Part shown: in pieces, positions 7,953-21,317 of the stretch
Layout of the letters: every line of letters begins with the position of its first letter
How positions within the stretch are numbered: position 1 is the first letter of the stretch
From: SCTD01 sp963784675
GTDB lineage: Bacteria > Actinomycetota > Actinomycetes > Mycobacteriales > SCTD01
Direction: 5' to 3'
DNA length: 64,000 nt
Assembly: GCA_963784675.1 (NCBI GenBank)
Contig: CAWASE010000019.1
Span: 62,001-126,000, forward strand
Translations under genes and position numbers: made by a program
The notes under the pieces: generated by a model
Database searches by the model: none
Told to the model about the DNA's origin: nothing
What the model saw: the letters and a program-made list of their open reading frames with translations, nothing else

Positions 7953-8981
7953 ATGGACAGAGGTCGACGGGCCGGTCCCGGCCGCGCCCGGTCGGTCGTC
8001 GTGGGACTGGTCGGGCTGGCGCTGCTGGCCGCCTGCGGCACCGGCGGGCCAGCCGGCTCGGACCGGCCGCGCGCCGACGACGGGCGGCTGACCGTCGCCT
8101 TCGTGATGGGAGCCCGCACGGACCCCTTCTTCCAGGCGATGAAGCGCGGCGCGGACGAGCACGCTGCCCGACGCGGCGTCGACCTGGTCTGGCAGGGTGA
8201 CCCGACGCAGTATTCGCCGGCCACCCAGATCCCCTACGTGACGAGGGTGCTCGCGGACGCGCCGGATGCGCTCGTGCTCGTCCCGACCGACCCGGACGCG
8301 CTGCAGCCGCTGGTGGCCAGGGCCGTCGAGGCCGGGGTCCTGGTCGTCAACGTCGACACCCGCGTCAGCGACCTCAGCCGGGTGCTGACGTTCATCACCG
8401 GCGACAACGTCGGCGGCGGGGCCGCGGCCGCCGATGCACTGGCGACAGCGATCGGCTACGTGCGCGGAGGCAGCTATCAGGTGGTCGTCGGGCTCACCTC
8501 TCCCACGGCGACGACGAACGTCGCCAGGCTCGACGGCTTCCGGGCCCGGCTCGAGGCCGCCTATCCGGGCATCGACATCGTGGACACCGCCTACTCCCAG
8601 TCCGAGCCTGACACGGCGGCCCGCAACGTCGCGAGCTGGCTGTCCGGGTACCCCGAGCTGCGCGGCATCTTCGCGATCGACGGCACCAACGCCACCGGGG
8701 CCGCGGCTGCCCTCCAGGACGAGCAGCTGGTCGGGAAGGTGGCGCTGGTGGGCTACGACGCCTATCCGGCGAACGTCGAGCTGCTGCGGCGGGGTGTGTT
8801 CGCCGCCCTCGTCGCCCAGGACCCCGCCCGCGAGGCGCGGTTGGCGATCGACGCGATCGTCGACCGGTTGGCTCCGGGTTCCCCGGCAGCGAGCGCGGAG
8901 CGCGAGGTCACGATCCCCAACGTCGTGCTCACACCGGACAGCCCGATCGCCGACCTGGCGACCTACACCTATGTCGAATAG
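7953..8981 (+). CDS. Sugar ABC transporter substrate-binding lipoprotein (periplasmic-binding protein type 1)
   Basis: 342 residues with an N-terminal signal and lipobox LAAC (Cys28), so it is tethered outside the membrane. The mature protein reads as a ribose/xylose-type periplasmic-binding protein: RLTVAFVMGARTDPFFQAMKRG, a hinge near PDALVLVPTDPDALQ, then VARLDGFRARLEAAYPGID and FAIDGTNATGAAAAL. The permease and ATPase genes normally next to such a protein are missing; a PfkB sugar kinase follows after 12 nt. It may serve a transporter encoded elsewhere or act as a sensor. The ligand is unknown. Confidence 0.87.
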   Translation: MDRGRRAGPGRARSVVVGLVGLALLAACGTGGPAGSDRPRADDGRLTVAFVMGARTDPFFQAMKRGADEHAARRGVDLVWQGDPTQYSPATQIPYVTRVLADAPDALVLVPTDPDALQPLVARAVEAGVLVVNVDTRVSDLSRVLTFITGDNVGGGAAAADALATAIGYVRGGSYQVVVGLTSPTATTNVARLDGFRARLEAAYPGIDIVDTAYSQSEPDTAARNVASWLSGYPELRGIFAIDGTNATGAAAALQDEQLVGKVALVGYDAYPANVELLRRGVFAALVAQDPAREARLAIDAIVDRLAPGSPAASAEREVTIPNVVLTPDSPIADLATYTYVE

Positions 8982-8993
8982 GGGCGTGGCGAG

Positions 8994-9989
8994 ATGACGG
9001 ACGTGGTGACGGTCGTGGGGGAGGCCCTCGTCGACCTCGTCCCGACCGAGGCGGCCGCGACCTTCCGGGCGGCGCCTGGCGGCAGCCCCTTCAACGTCGC
9101 GGTCGGCCTGGCCCGGCTGAGCACGCCGACGGCCCTGCTGGCGAGGATCTCCGACACGGCCTTCGGGAGAGTGCTGCGCGAGCATGCGCGGTCCGAGGGC
9201 ATCGACGTGAGCGCTGCTCCCGCGGCGAGCCAGCAGACCACCCTGGCGGTCGTGTCGGTCGGCGCCGTCGGGACGGTCGACTACGACTTCTACACCGAGG
9301 GCACGGCGGACTGGCACTGGACCGAGCCGGAGCTTGCGGCGCTGCCGACCGGGACGGCGGTGCTGCACCTGGGGTCCCTCGCCTCCTGGACTCCTCCGGG
9401 CGCAGCGCTGCTCAACCAGCTGGCCGCCCGCACCCGGGCGAGCGGCGAGGTGCTCGTCAGCTACGACCCGAACGTCCGCCCCCGGCTGCTGGGAGAGCCT
9501 GACGCGGGTCGCCGCGCGGTCGAGGCGACCCTGTGCTCGGCGCACCTGGTCAAGGCCAGTCAGGAGGACGTCGACTGGCTGTACCCCGGGTCGTCGGTCG
9601 CACAGGTGGCCACGCGGTGGCTGGGGCTGGGTGTGCTCGTGGTCGTCGTCACCGACGGTCCGCACGGGGCGACGGCGTTCCGGCACGGCGCCCCCGCGGT
9701 ATCGGTGCCAGGTCGGCCCGTGCAGGTCGTCGACACGGTCGGGGCCGGCGACTCGTTCATGTCGGCCCTGCTGGCGGGCCTGGTGCGCCGGGACCGGCAC
9801 CGTCCGGCCCAGGTCGCCGACCTGAGCGACGACGTCGTCGCCGACCTGCTGAGCGAGGCCGTGCTGGTCTCCTCGCTCACCTGCACCCGGCCGGGGGCGG
9901 ACCCGCCCGTGCTGCAGCCCGATCGGGTCTCGACGGCAGCGGAGCGTCCGCTAGGACCCGACGACCTCGGTGTCCGCGACCCGGCCTGA
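8994..9989 (+). CDS. PfkB-family carbohydrate kinase (fructokinase-like)
   Basis: 331 residues. The N-terminal signature GGSPFNVAVGLARL and the C-terminal ATP/anion-hole motif DTVGAGDSFMSALLAGL (catalytic Asp near residue 254) define the ribokinase/PfkB fold. The VVGEALVDLVP opening and GGSPFNVA resemble bacterial fructokinases, but closely related sugars cannot be excluded. It begins 12 nt after the sugar-binding lipoprotein and probably shares its transcript, so uptake and phosphorylation of one sugar is a reasonable reading. Its stop is 6 nt from the stop of the convergent serine hydrolase. Confidence 0.87.
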   Translation: MTDVVTVVGEALVDLVPTEAAATFRAAPGGSPFNVAVGLARLSTPTALLARISDTAFGRVLREHARSEGIDVSAAPAASQQTTLAVVSVGAVGTVDYDFYTEGTADWHWTEPELAALPTGTAVLHLGSLASWTPPGAALLNQLAARTRASGEVLVSYDPNVRPRLLGEPDAGRRAVEATLCSAHLVKASQEDVDWLYPGSSVAQVATRWLGLGVLVVVVTDGPHGATAFRHGAPAVSVPGRPVQVVDTVGAGDSFMSALLAGLVRRDRHRPAQVADLSDDVVADLLSEAVLVSSLTCTRPGADPPVLQPDRVSTAAERPLGPDDLGVRDPA

Positions 9990-9995
9990 CGCCGC

Positions 9996-11219
9996 TCAGT
10001 CGATCAGGGCGGCGTGCACGATCTGGCGCAGCTCGGTGCGGATCGGATACGTGCTGCTCGGCACGAGCTGCGTGTAGAACTCGACCGTGAGGTCTTCGGC
10101 AGGATCCACCCAGAACGCGGTGCTGGCCAGGCCGCCCCAGGTGCAGCTCGCCGGCGTTCCCGGTGACGCGTGCGGCGGCAGGATCGACGAGGACGGCCAG
10201 ACCCAGACCGAAACCGGCACCTGCATAGCCGATCTCCGCGAAGGCGCCACGGGCCACGCCGGCCAACGTCGCTCCCCCGGAAGGTGGTTGCGGGTCATGA
10301 GCGCAAAGGTGCGCGGACCGAGCACCCGCACGCCGTCGACCTCACCACCGCGGACCAGCAGCTGCGTGAAGCGGGCATAGTCGGCGGCCGTCGAGACGAG
10401 ACCACCTCCGCCCCCGAACAGCGCCGGCGGCTGGAGGAAGCGCGCGCCCAGGGCGTCGTGCCGCAGCAGCGCGCCGCCGCCCGGGTTCGGGACGTACAGC
10501 GCCGCGAGCCGCGGCGCGGCCTCCTCGTCGACCCACCAACGCGTCTGGTCCATGCCCAAGGGTCCGAGGACCAGCTCGCGGAAGGACTGGTCCAGGCTCT
10601 GACCGGTCAGGACCTCGATCAACCGACCCAGGACGTCGGTCGCCACGGAGTAGTTCCAGGAGGTTCCCGGCTCGAACATGAGCGGCAGCGCAGCCCACCG
10701 CTGACACATCTGCGCGAGGTCGACGCTGGGGTCGGCGACCGGGTCGGCGCCGGAGACCCGGTAGAGGTCGTCGAGCAGGCTGGACCGGGTGAAGGCGTAG
10801 GTGAGGCCGGCGGTGTGGGTGAACAGGTGCCAGATCCGGATGGGCTCCAGGGCCGGCACGGTCTTGGGCTCGTCGACGTTCCCGCCGACCAGGATCCGCA
10901 TGTCGGCGAACTCCGGCAGGTGCTGGCTCAGCTCGTCGTTCAGCCGGAACAGGCCCCGCTCGTACAGCGCCATCGCCGCGACGGCGGTGACCGGCTTGGT
11001 CATCGAGTAGATGCGCCACAGGGTGTCGTCGGCAACGGCGACGCCCGCCTCGACGTCGGCCAGGCCGTACGTCGAGGCCAGCACCGTGCAGGCGCGTCGG
11101 GTCACGCGCACCTGGTAGCCCGCCAGGCGACCGTCGTCGACGTAGCGGCGCAGGTGCTCATCGACGCGGGCGAGCCTCGGTCCGTCGATGCCGACGGAAC
11201 CTGGGTCCTGGACGTCCAC
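9996..11219 (-). CDS. Serine hydrolase (class C beta-lactamase/esterase family) with two compensating frameshifts
   Basis: 407 residues as read. The catalytic SMTK (SxxK) is at about residues 72-75 and the second motif is WNYSVATDVLG near residue 190, as in EstB-like esterases and beta-lactamase family S12 proteins. From about residue 316 the frame gives an implausible Arg/Ser/Pro-rich stretch, while the +1 frame encodes the family-like FAEIGYAGAGFGLGLAVLVD. The original frame then resumes at STAFWVDPAEDL. A base lost in the C5 run at 10274-10278 and a base gained near 10135-10141 explain this. The GTG start has GGAGG 7 nt upstream and lies 19 nt after the glgB stop, so it may be the last gene of the glgE operon. 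Confidence 0.82.
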   Translation of the reverse strand: MDVQDPGSVGIDGPRLARVDEHLRRYVDDGRLAGYQVRVTRRACTVLASTYGLADVEAGVAVADDTLWRIYSMTKPVTAVAAMALYERGLFRLNDELSQHLPEFADMRILVGGNVDEPKTVPALEPIRIWHLFTHTAGLTYAFTRSSLLDDLYRVSGADPVADPSVDLAQMCQRWAALPLMFEPGTSWNYSVATDVLGRLIEVLTGQSLDQSFRELVLGPLGMDQTRWWVDEEAAPRLAALYVPNPGGGALLRHDALGARFLQPPALFGGGGGLVSTAADYARFTQLLVRGGEVDGVRVLGPRTFALMTRNHLPGERRWPAWPVAPSRRSAMQVPVSVWVWPSSSILPPHASPGTPASCTWGGLASTAFWVDPAEDLTVEFYTQLVPSSTYPIRTELRQIVHAALID

Positions 11220-11238
11220 GTACGGCCTCCGACGGGGG

Positions 11239-13570
11239 CTAGGGAAGGGCGGGGCCCTTGCTGGTCAGCCAGACCGTACCCAGCGGTGGCAGGCGCAGCT
11301 CCGCCGAGGCCGGCTGACCGTGCCAACCGTCCGGCCCGGCCTGCACCGACCCGAAGTTTCCGATCCCGCTGCCGAAATAGGCTTCGGCGTCGGTGTTCAG
11401 CACCTCGGTCCAGCTGCCGGCCCAAGGCAGGCCCAGCCGGTAGCCCTCGTGCGGCATCCCGGCGAAGTTCGAGATGCACGCCAGCGCCGACCCGTCGTCG
11501 CCGAAGCGCAGGAACGAGAACACGTTGCCGGCCGCGTCGTTGGCATCGATCCACGCGAAGCCTGCGGTGTCGACGTCCTGGGTCCAGAGCGCCGTGGTCG
11601 CCTTGTAGACCGCGTTGAGCTGCTGCACCAGCAGCGCCACGCCCCGGTGGTCAGGGGTGTCCAGCAGCCACCAGTCCAGCGAGCGCTCCTCGCTCCACTC
11701 CGACTCCTGCGCGAACTCCTGACCCATGAACAGCAGCTGCTTGCCGGGGTGCGCCCACATGAAGGCCAGATACGCACGGACGTTCGCCAGCTGTTGCCAG
11801 CGGTCGCCCGGCATCTTGCGCAGCAGCGAGCCCTTGCCGTGCACCACCTCGTCGTGGCTGATCGGCAGCAGGTAGTTCTCGGCGTACGCGTACACCATCG
11901 AGAACGTCATCTGGTGGTGGTGGTAGCCGCGGTGGACCGGCTCGTGGGCCACGTAGTCCAGCGAGTCGTGCATCCAGCCCATGTTCCACTTGAAGCCGAA
12001 GCCCAGCCCGCCCAGATGGGTCGGACGCGAGACGCCCGGCCACGCCGTCGACTCCTCGGCGATGGTCATCACCCCCGGCGTGCGGCGGTAGACGACGGCG
12101 TTCATCTCCTGCAGGAAGGCCACCGCCTCCAGGTTCTCGCGTCCGCCGAACTCGTTCGGCGACCACTGGCCCGGCTCGCGCGAGTAGTCCAGGTACAGCA
12201 TCGAAGCGACGGCATCGACGCGCAGCGCGTCGACGTGGAACTCCTCCAGCCAGTACGAGGCGTTGGCGACCAGGAAGTTCCGCACCTCCCGCCGACCGAA
12301 GTCGAACACGTAGGTGCCCCAGTCCAGCTGCTCACCCCGCTGGGGGTCGGCGTGCTCGTACAGCGGCGTCCCGTCGAAGCGCGCCAGGGCGAACTCGTCC
12401 TTGGGGAAGTGCGCCGGGACCCAGTCGACGATGACGCCGATCCCGGCCTGGTGCAGGCGGTCGACGAGGTGCCGGAACTCGTCCGGGGTCCCGAAGCGGG
12501 ACGTCGGCGCGTAGTAGCCCGTGACCTGGTAGCCCCACGACCCGCCGAACGGGTGCTCGGCCACGGGAAGCAGCTCGACGTGCGTGTACCCGAGCCAGGA
12601 GACGTACTCGACCAGCTGGTCGGCGAGCTCGACGTAGGAGAGCCCCTGCCGCCATGAACCGAGGTGGACCTCGTAGACGCTCATCGGCGCCTTGTGCTGC
12701 TGGATCTGCGCGCGCTGCTCCAGCCAGGCGTCGTCCGACCAGGTGTAGTCGGAGGTATCGACCACGCTGCCGGTCAGCGGCGGGACCTCGGTGCGCCGGG
12801 CCATCGGGTCGGCCTTCTCGCGCCAGACCGAGTCGACGCCGAGGACGGCGAACTTGTAGCGGGTTCCGGCGCCGATGTCGGGCACGAACAGCTCCCAGAC
12901 GCCGCTGGCGCCCAGGGCGCGCATCGGGTGCCCGCGGCCGTCCCAGCCGTTGAAGTCGCCGATGACGCGCAGTCCGCGAGCGCTCGGCGCCCAGACGGCG
13001 AACGAGGTCCCGGTGACCTCACCGGCCGCGCTGTCATAGCGGCGGACGTGAGCGCCGAGGACGGTCCAGAGCTCTTCGTGGCGTCCCTCGTTGATCAGGT
13101 GGAGGTCGACCTCCCCGAGCGTGGGCAGATAGCGGTACGGGTCGTCCGCCGGGTAGCTCTCACCGTGGTAGACGACTTCCAGCCGGTAGTCGACGACCGC
13201 GGGTGCGGGGAAGGAAGGCCTCCCAGACCCCGGCGTGCCGGTGCTCCAGCGCGACGCGCTCGCCGCCCACGTGCGCGAAGACTGCGTCGGCCCCGGGGCG
13301 CAGGGCTCGCACGACGGTGCCGTCGCCGGCCACGTGCATGCCGAGGATCGCGTGCGGGTCGTGGTGCGCACCGCCTGCAAGCCGGTCGAGCTCCTCGCTC
13401 GACGGGCCGGCCGGGGCTGCGGGGGACGCACTCTTCGCCGGCGCCTTGCGCGGGGCGGCGGCGGCCTTCCCGGCAGCGGACGCCGGCCTTCTTGCGGGCG
13501 CTGGAGCCTTCGCGGGGGGCGCCGCCTTCTTGGCCGGGGCGGAGCGGGCCTTCTTCGCGTCGTCGCTCAT
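11239..13570 (-). CDS. glgB: 1,4-alpha-glucan branching enzyme GlgB, with apparent +1 frameshift near the N-terminus
   Basis: GlgB makes alpha-1,6 branches in glucan. The GH13 catalytic residues are visible: DALRVDAVASMLYLDYSR (nucleophile Asp), IAEESTAWPGV (acid Glu) and PISHDEVVHGKGSL. The true N-terminus is ATG 13570: a roughly 60-residue Lys/Ala/Pro-rich tail, then HHDPHAILGMHV, the usual GlgB opening. This frame ends at the GGGG run 13207-13210 (CCCC in the gene), after VWEAFLP. The rest continues one frame over as PAVVDYRLEV. Removing one base gives about 776 residues. An assembly error is likely, because both halves are intact. The start overlaps the maltokinase stop by 4 nt. Confidence 0.9.
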
Positions 13571-14927
13571 GAGGAGGCCAGCCGTTCGATGGAGCCCACC
13601 GGGATCGCGAGCCAGGTGGGTCGGTTCCGTGCTTCGTACACCACTTCGTAGACCGCCTTGTCGAGCTCGAACGCCCGCAGCAGCACCCGCTGATCTCGAG
13701 GGTCGGCGCCTGCCGCGCGTGCGTATCCGTCGCAGAACGCCTGTCGGTTGCGCTCTGCCCATTCCGTGGCGCGATACGCGAGCTGGGAGTCGCCGCCACG
13801 TTCGGCCAGCAGATGACGGGCGGCGTAGTCGTAGGAGCGGAGCATGCCGGCGACGTCGCGCAGCGGGCTCATCAGCGCCGTGCGCTCGGCGAGGGGGCGA
13901 GCGGGCTCGCCCTCGAAGTCCAGCAGCACCCACCCCTCCTGGGTGCGCAGCACCTGGCCGAGGTGGTAGTCGCCGTGGACGCGCTGCACCGGGACCGGCT
14001 CGGTGAGGGCGGCCACCTCGTCGTAGCTGCGCCGCAGGGCGTCGGCGAACGGCGCCAGGTCGGGCACCACGGCGAGCGCGGCGTCCAACCGCTGGTGCAG
14101 CTGGCGCGCGGTGTCGGCCGACTCCGTCGGGCCCGCGGTGCGGCTGGCGAGCGACTGCTTCAGCAGCAGGTGCACCTCGGCCGTGGCCTGTCCGAGCCGC
14201 TCGGACTCGGCCGCGAAGTCGCCGCCGACCTCGTCGGCGTGCAGGTCAGCCTCGGCGAACAGGTCGCGCACGCTGGCGGTGGCCATCGCCCAGCCGTCGC
14301 TGGCGCCCTTGAGGAAGACCTGCAGCAGGCCGAGCGTGGTGAGCTCGCCGTCGACCTCGGCCTCGTACCACCCGAGCGGACAGGCGATGTGGGTGCTGCC
14401 GGCATCGGCTAGCGCACGGGTCACCTCGACGTCGGGATTGGCTCCCGGCTGCAGCCGACGGAACGTCTTCAAGATGGACACGTCGCCGAAGACCAGCGAG
14501 GTGTTGCTCTGCTCGGTGCCGAGGACGCGGCTCGGCAGGCCGGTCTGCACCTCACCGGCGTTCGTGACGTGGAGGTCGCCCAGGTCGGTGCCGGTGGACA
14601 GGTGCGTGAGCAGCACCTCCGTCGCCTCGCGGTCGTAGCTGCCGTCGTAGTACACGGTGCCGTCGGACTCACCGATGGTCGCGTGGGTGAGGCGGTCCGG
14701 CAGCTCCCCCGCCCAGCTGCCCAGCAGCAGCTGGTAGAGGTCGGGCTCGCCGTCTACCAGGCCGACCCGCAGCACGAGCAGCCGCACGGCGCCCTCTTCT
14801 CGCGTCAGGACCGGGAAGTCGCTCAGGATCGACACCGCGGACACCGTGCGGCCCTTGGCGCCGAACCAGCGCTGGGTCGGCAGCCAGCCGGCGAGCAGGT
14901 CGGGAAGCTGGTCGTCGCTCACAGGGC

Positions 14928-14931
<4 letters not shown>
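13567..14931 (-). CDS. mak: Maltokinase (Mak/Pep2)
   Basis: 454 residues, matching the separate maltokinases of actinobacteria that phosphorylate maltose to maltose-1-phosphate with ATP. An N-terminal cap-like region opens WLPTQRWFGAKGR, diagnostic of this family. The kinase fold carries VHGDYHLGQVL (catalytic Asp and metal-binding Gln) and LLDFEGEP (DFE in place of DFG). ATG 14931 overlaps the treS stop and the gene's own stop overlaps the glgB start. It supplies the substrate of GlgE from the maltose made by TreS. Confidence 0.93.
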
Positions 14932-18616
<3,685 letters not shown>

Positions 18617-18748
18617 TGGGGCGACGGTACCCACCCGACCCGCTCCGGAACATGGCGGCGGCCGGACGGGGCAGCCCGCGCCGACGTGGGCGGTGTCGGC
18701 GTGTCGGCGGTGTCGGCGCGCGCAGGCGGGCCCGCTAGGGTCGCCCGG
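18617..18748. promoter_or_regulatory. Divergent glgE/glgP promoter region
   Basis: 132 nt between two divergent start codons. On the minus strand, TACCGT (18624-18629) sits 7 nt before the glgE ATG; on the plus strand, TAGGGT (18736-18741) sits 7 nt before the glgP GTG. Between them GTGTCGGC is repeated three times (18693-18700, 18701-18708, 18710-18717), a possible activator or repressor site. Synthesis and breakdown of glucan would thus be controlled from one short region. Confidence 0.6.
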
Positions 18749-21307
18749 GTGAGAGCACTCCGCCGGTTCACCGTCCGCCTCGCCCTGCCCGAGCGCCTTG
18801 CGCCGCTCGCCGAACTGGTGATGAACCTGCGCTGGTCGTGGCACCCCGCCTCGCTGGACCTGTTCGCCGCGGTCGACCCCGAGGTGTGGGAGGCCGTCGG
18901 GCACGACCCGATGAGGCTGCTGGGGGAGGTCAGTCCGGAGCGGCTGGCCGCGCTGGCCGACGACGAGGCGTTCCTCGCCCGGCTGCAGGCTGCGCACGCC
19001 GACCTCGGCGAGTACCTGACCACCCCCCGCTGGTACCAGGGACTGCAGGGCGCGCCGAGCGGTATCGCGTATTTCTCGCCGGAGTTCGGCATCACCGAGG
19101 TGCTGCCGCAGTACTCCGGTGGCCTCGGGATCCTGGCCGGGGACCACCTCAAGGCAGCGTCTGACCTCGGGGTCCCGATCCTGGGGGTCGGACTGCTCTA
19201 CCGCGCCGGCTACTTCAAGCAGTCGCTGAACGCAGAGGGCTGGCAGCAGGAGCGGTACCCGCCGCTGGACCCGCACGGGCTCCCGCTCACCCGGCTGGCG
19301 GACGCCGACGGCGCTCCGGTGACCGTCCGGGTGTCCATGCCCGGCGGCAGCACCCTGCACGCGCACGTCTGGCGGGCGCAGGTGGGGCGGGTGCCGCTGC
19401 TGCTGCTGGACTCCGACGTCGAAGAGAACGCCCCGGAGCAGCGGCACGTCACGGACCGGCTGTACGGCGGGGGCTCCGACCACCGCCTGCACCAGGAGAT
19501 GCTGCTCGGCATCGGGGGTGTCCGGGCGATCCGGGCCTGGTGCGCGCTGACCGGTGCGACGGCTCCCGAGGTGTTCCACACCAACGAGGGCCACGCCGGC
19601 TTCCTCGGGGTGGAACGCGTCCGCGAGCTCGTCGAGCAGGGGCTGTCCTACGACGAGGCCACCGAGGCGGTCCGCGCCGGCACGGTGTTCACCACCCACA
19701 CGCCGGTGCCCGCCGGCATCGACCGGTTCCCGCTGGACCTGGTCGCGCGGCACTTCGGTTCGGGGCACGACGAGGGCGCGGCGGTGCCGGGGCTGCCGGT
19801 CGACCGGATCCTGGCGCTCGGCGCCGAGCCGGACCCGTCCGTCTTCAACATGGCGCACATGGGCCTGCGCATGGCGCAGCGGCGCAACGGGGTGGCCAAG
19901 CTGCACGGCATCGTCAGCCGCGAGATGTTCTCCGGGTTGTGGCCCGGCTTCGAGCCCAGCGAGGTGCCGATCGGGTCGATCACCAACGGCGTGCACGCAC
20001 CCACCTGGGTCGCGCGCGAGGTGTTCGACCTCGCCGAGCGCGAGATCGGGTCGGCGCTGGTCACCGAGGCGCAGGGGTGGGAGGGGATCTCCGAGGTCGC
20101 CGACACGAGCATCTGGGCGGTCCGCCGGGTGCTCCGCGAGCGGCTCGTGCACGAGGTGCGCCGGCGCGTCGCCGCGTCGTGGGTGCAGCGGGGCGCGACC
20201 GAGGCCGAGCTCGGCTGGACATCGTCGGTGTTCGACCCCGACGTGCTCACGATCGGGTTCGCCCGCCGGGTGCCGTCCTACAAGCGGCTGACGCTCATGC
20301 TGCGCGACCCGGCGCGGCTGACGGCGATGCTGCTGGACCCGGACCGGCCGGTCCAGCTGGTCATCGCCGGGAAGGCGCACCCCGCCGACGACGGCGGCAA
20401 GGAGCTCGTGCAGGAGATCGTGCGCTTCGCCGACCGCGCCGACGTGCGGCACCGCATCGCCTTCCTGCCCGACTACGACATCGGGATGGCGCGCTATCTG
20501 TACGGCGGCTGCGACGTCTGGCTGAACAACCCGCTGCGGCCGCTGGAGGCCTGCGGCACCAGCGGCATGAAGTCCGCGCTGAACGGTGGGCTGAACCTGT
20601 CCATCAAGGACGGCTGGTGGGACGAGATGTACGACGGCGAGAACGGCTGGGCGATCCCCACCGCCGACGGCGTCGAGGATCCTGAACGACGGGACGACCT
20701 GGAGGCGCAGGCCTTCTACGACCTGGTCGAGAACCAGGTGCGGACCCGCTTCTACGACCACGACGCCGCCGGGGTGCCGAAGCGCTGGATCGACATGGTG
20801 CGCCACACGCTGCAGGTCACTGGGCCGAAGGTGCTCGCGAGCCGGATGGTGCGCGACTACGTCCACAAGCTGTACAGCCCGGCGGCCGAGGCCTCGCGGG
20901 CGCTCGCGGCGCAGGACTTCGGTGCTGCCCGAGAGCTGGCGCGCTGGCGCGAGAACGTCCTGGGCCGGTGGGACGGCGTGCGTGTGGTCCACGCCGAGGG
21001 CAGCGGCGTGGGTGATGCGCCGGCCGTCGGCACGCGCCTGGAGGTCCGGGCCAGCGTCGATCTGGCCGGGCTCGACCCGGGTGACGTCGTCGTCGAGGTC
21101 GTGCACGGTCGGGTCGACGAGGCGGACGAGCTGCAGAGCCCGCGTCGGACCGCCCTGGCCAGCGCGGGCACCGGTGAGGACGGCCTGCACCGCTACGAAG
21201 GGTCGGTGCCGCTGGACCGTCCCGGCTCGTTCGGCTACAGCGTCCGGGTGCTCCCGCACTCCGACCAGGTGCCGGCCGGCGACCTCGCGCTCGTCCGGAC
21301 CGCCTGA
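18749..21307 (+). CDS. glgP: Alpha-glucan (glycogen/maltodextrin) phosphorylase
   Basis: 852 residues, GT35 family in the form common in actinobacteria and thermophiles. It releases glucose-1-phosphate from glucan ends. N-terminal domain: ALPERLAPLAELVMNLRWSW. Substrate region: YFSPEFGITEVLPQYSGGLG. The PLP-lysine segment is EACGTSGMKSALNGGLN. It starts at GTG 18749 with a TAGGGT -10 just upstream and no Shine-Dalgarno sequence. It is divergent from glgE and convergent with the GGDEF/HD-GYP gene (10-nt gap). Confidence 0.93.
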   Translation: MRALRRFTVRLALPERLAPLAELVMNLRWSWHPASLDLFAAVDPEVWEAVGHDPMRLLGEVSPERLAALADDEAFLARLQAAHADLGEYLTTPRWYQGLQGAPSGIAYFSPEFGITEVLPQYSGGLGILAGDHLKAASDLGVPILGVGLLYRAGYFKQSLNAEGWQQERYPPLDPHGLPLTRLADADGAPVTVRVSMPGGSTLHAHVWRAQVGRVPLLLLDSDVEENAPEQRHVTDRLYGGGSDHRLHQEMLLGIGGVRAIRAWCALTGATAPEVFHTNEGHAGFLGVERVRELVEQGLSYDEATEAVRAGTVFTTHTPVPAGIDRFPLDLVARHFGSGHDEGAAVPGLPVDRILALGAEPDPSVFNMAHMGLRMAQRRNGVAKLHGIVSREMFSGLWPGFEPSEVPIGSITNGVHAPTWVAREVFDLAEREIGSALVTEAQGWEGISEVADTSIWAVRRVLRERLVHEVRRRVAASWVQRGATEAELGWTSSVFDPDVLTIGFARRVPSYKRLTLMLRDPARLTAMLLDPDRPVQLVIAGKAHPADDGGKELVQEIVRFADRADVRHRIAFLPDYDIGMARYLYGGCDVWLNNPLRPLEACGTSGMKSALNGGLNLSIKDGWWDEMYDGENGWAIPTADGVEDPERRDDLEAQAFYDLVENQVRTRFYDHDAAGVPKRWIDMVRHTLQVTGPKVLASRMVRDYVHKLYSPAAEASRALAAQDFGAARELARWRENVLGRWDGVRVVHAEGSGVGDAPAVGTRLEVRASVDLAGLDPGDVVVEVVHGRVDEADELQSPRRTALASAGTGEDGLHRYEGSVPLDRPGSFGYSVRVLPHSDQVPAGDLALVRTA

Positions 21308-21317
21308 CCAGGGCTGC

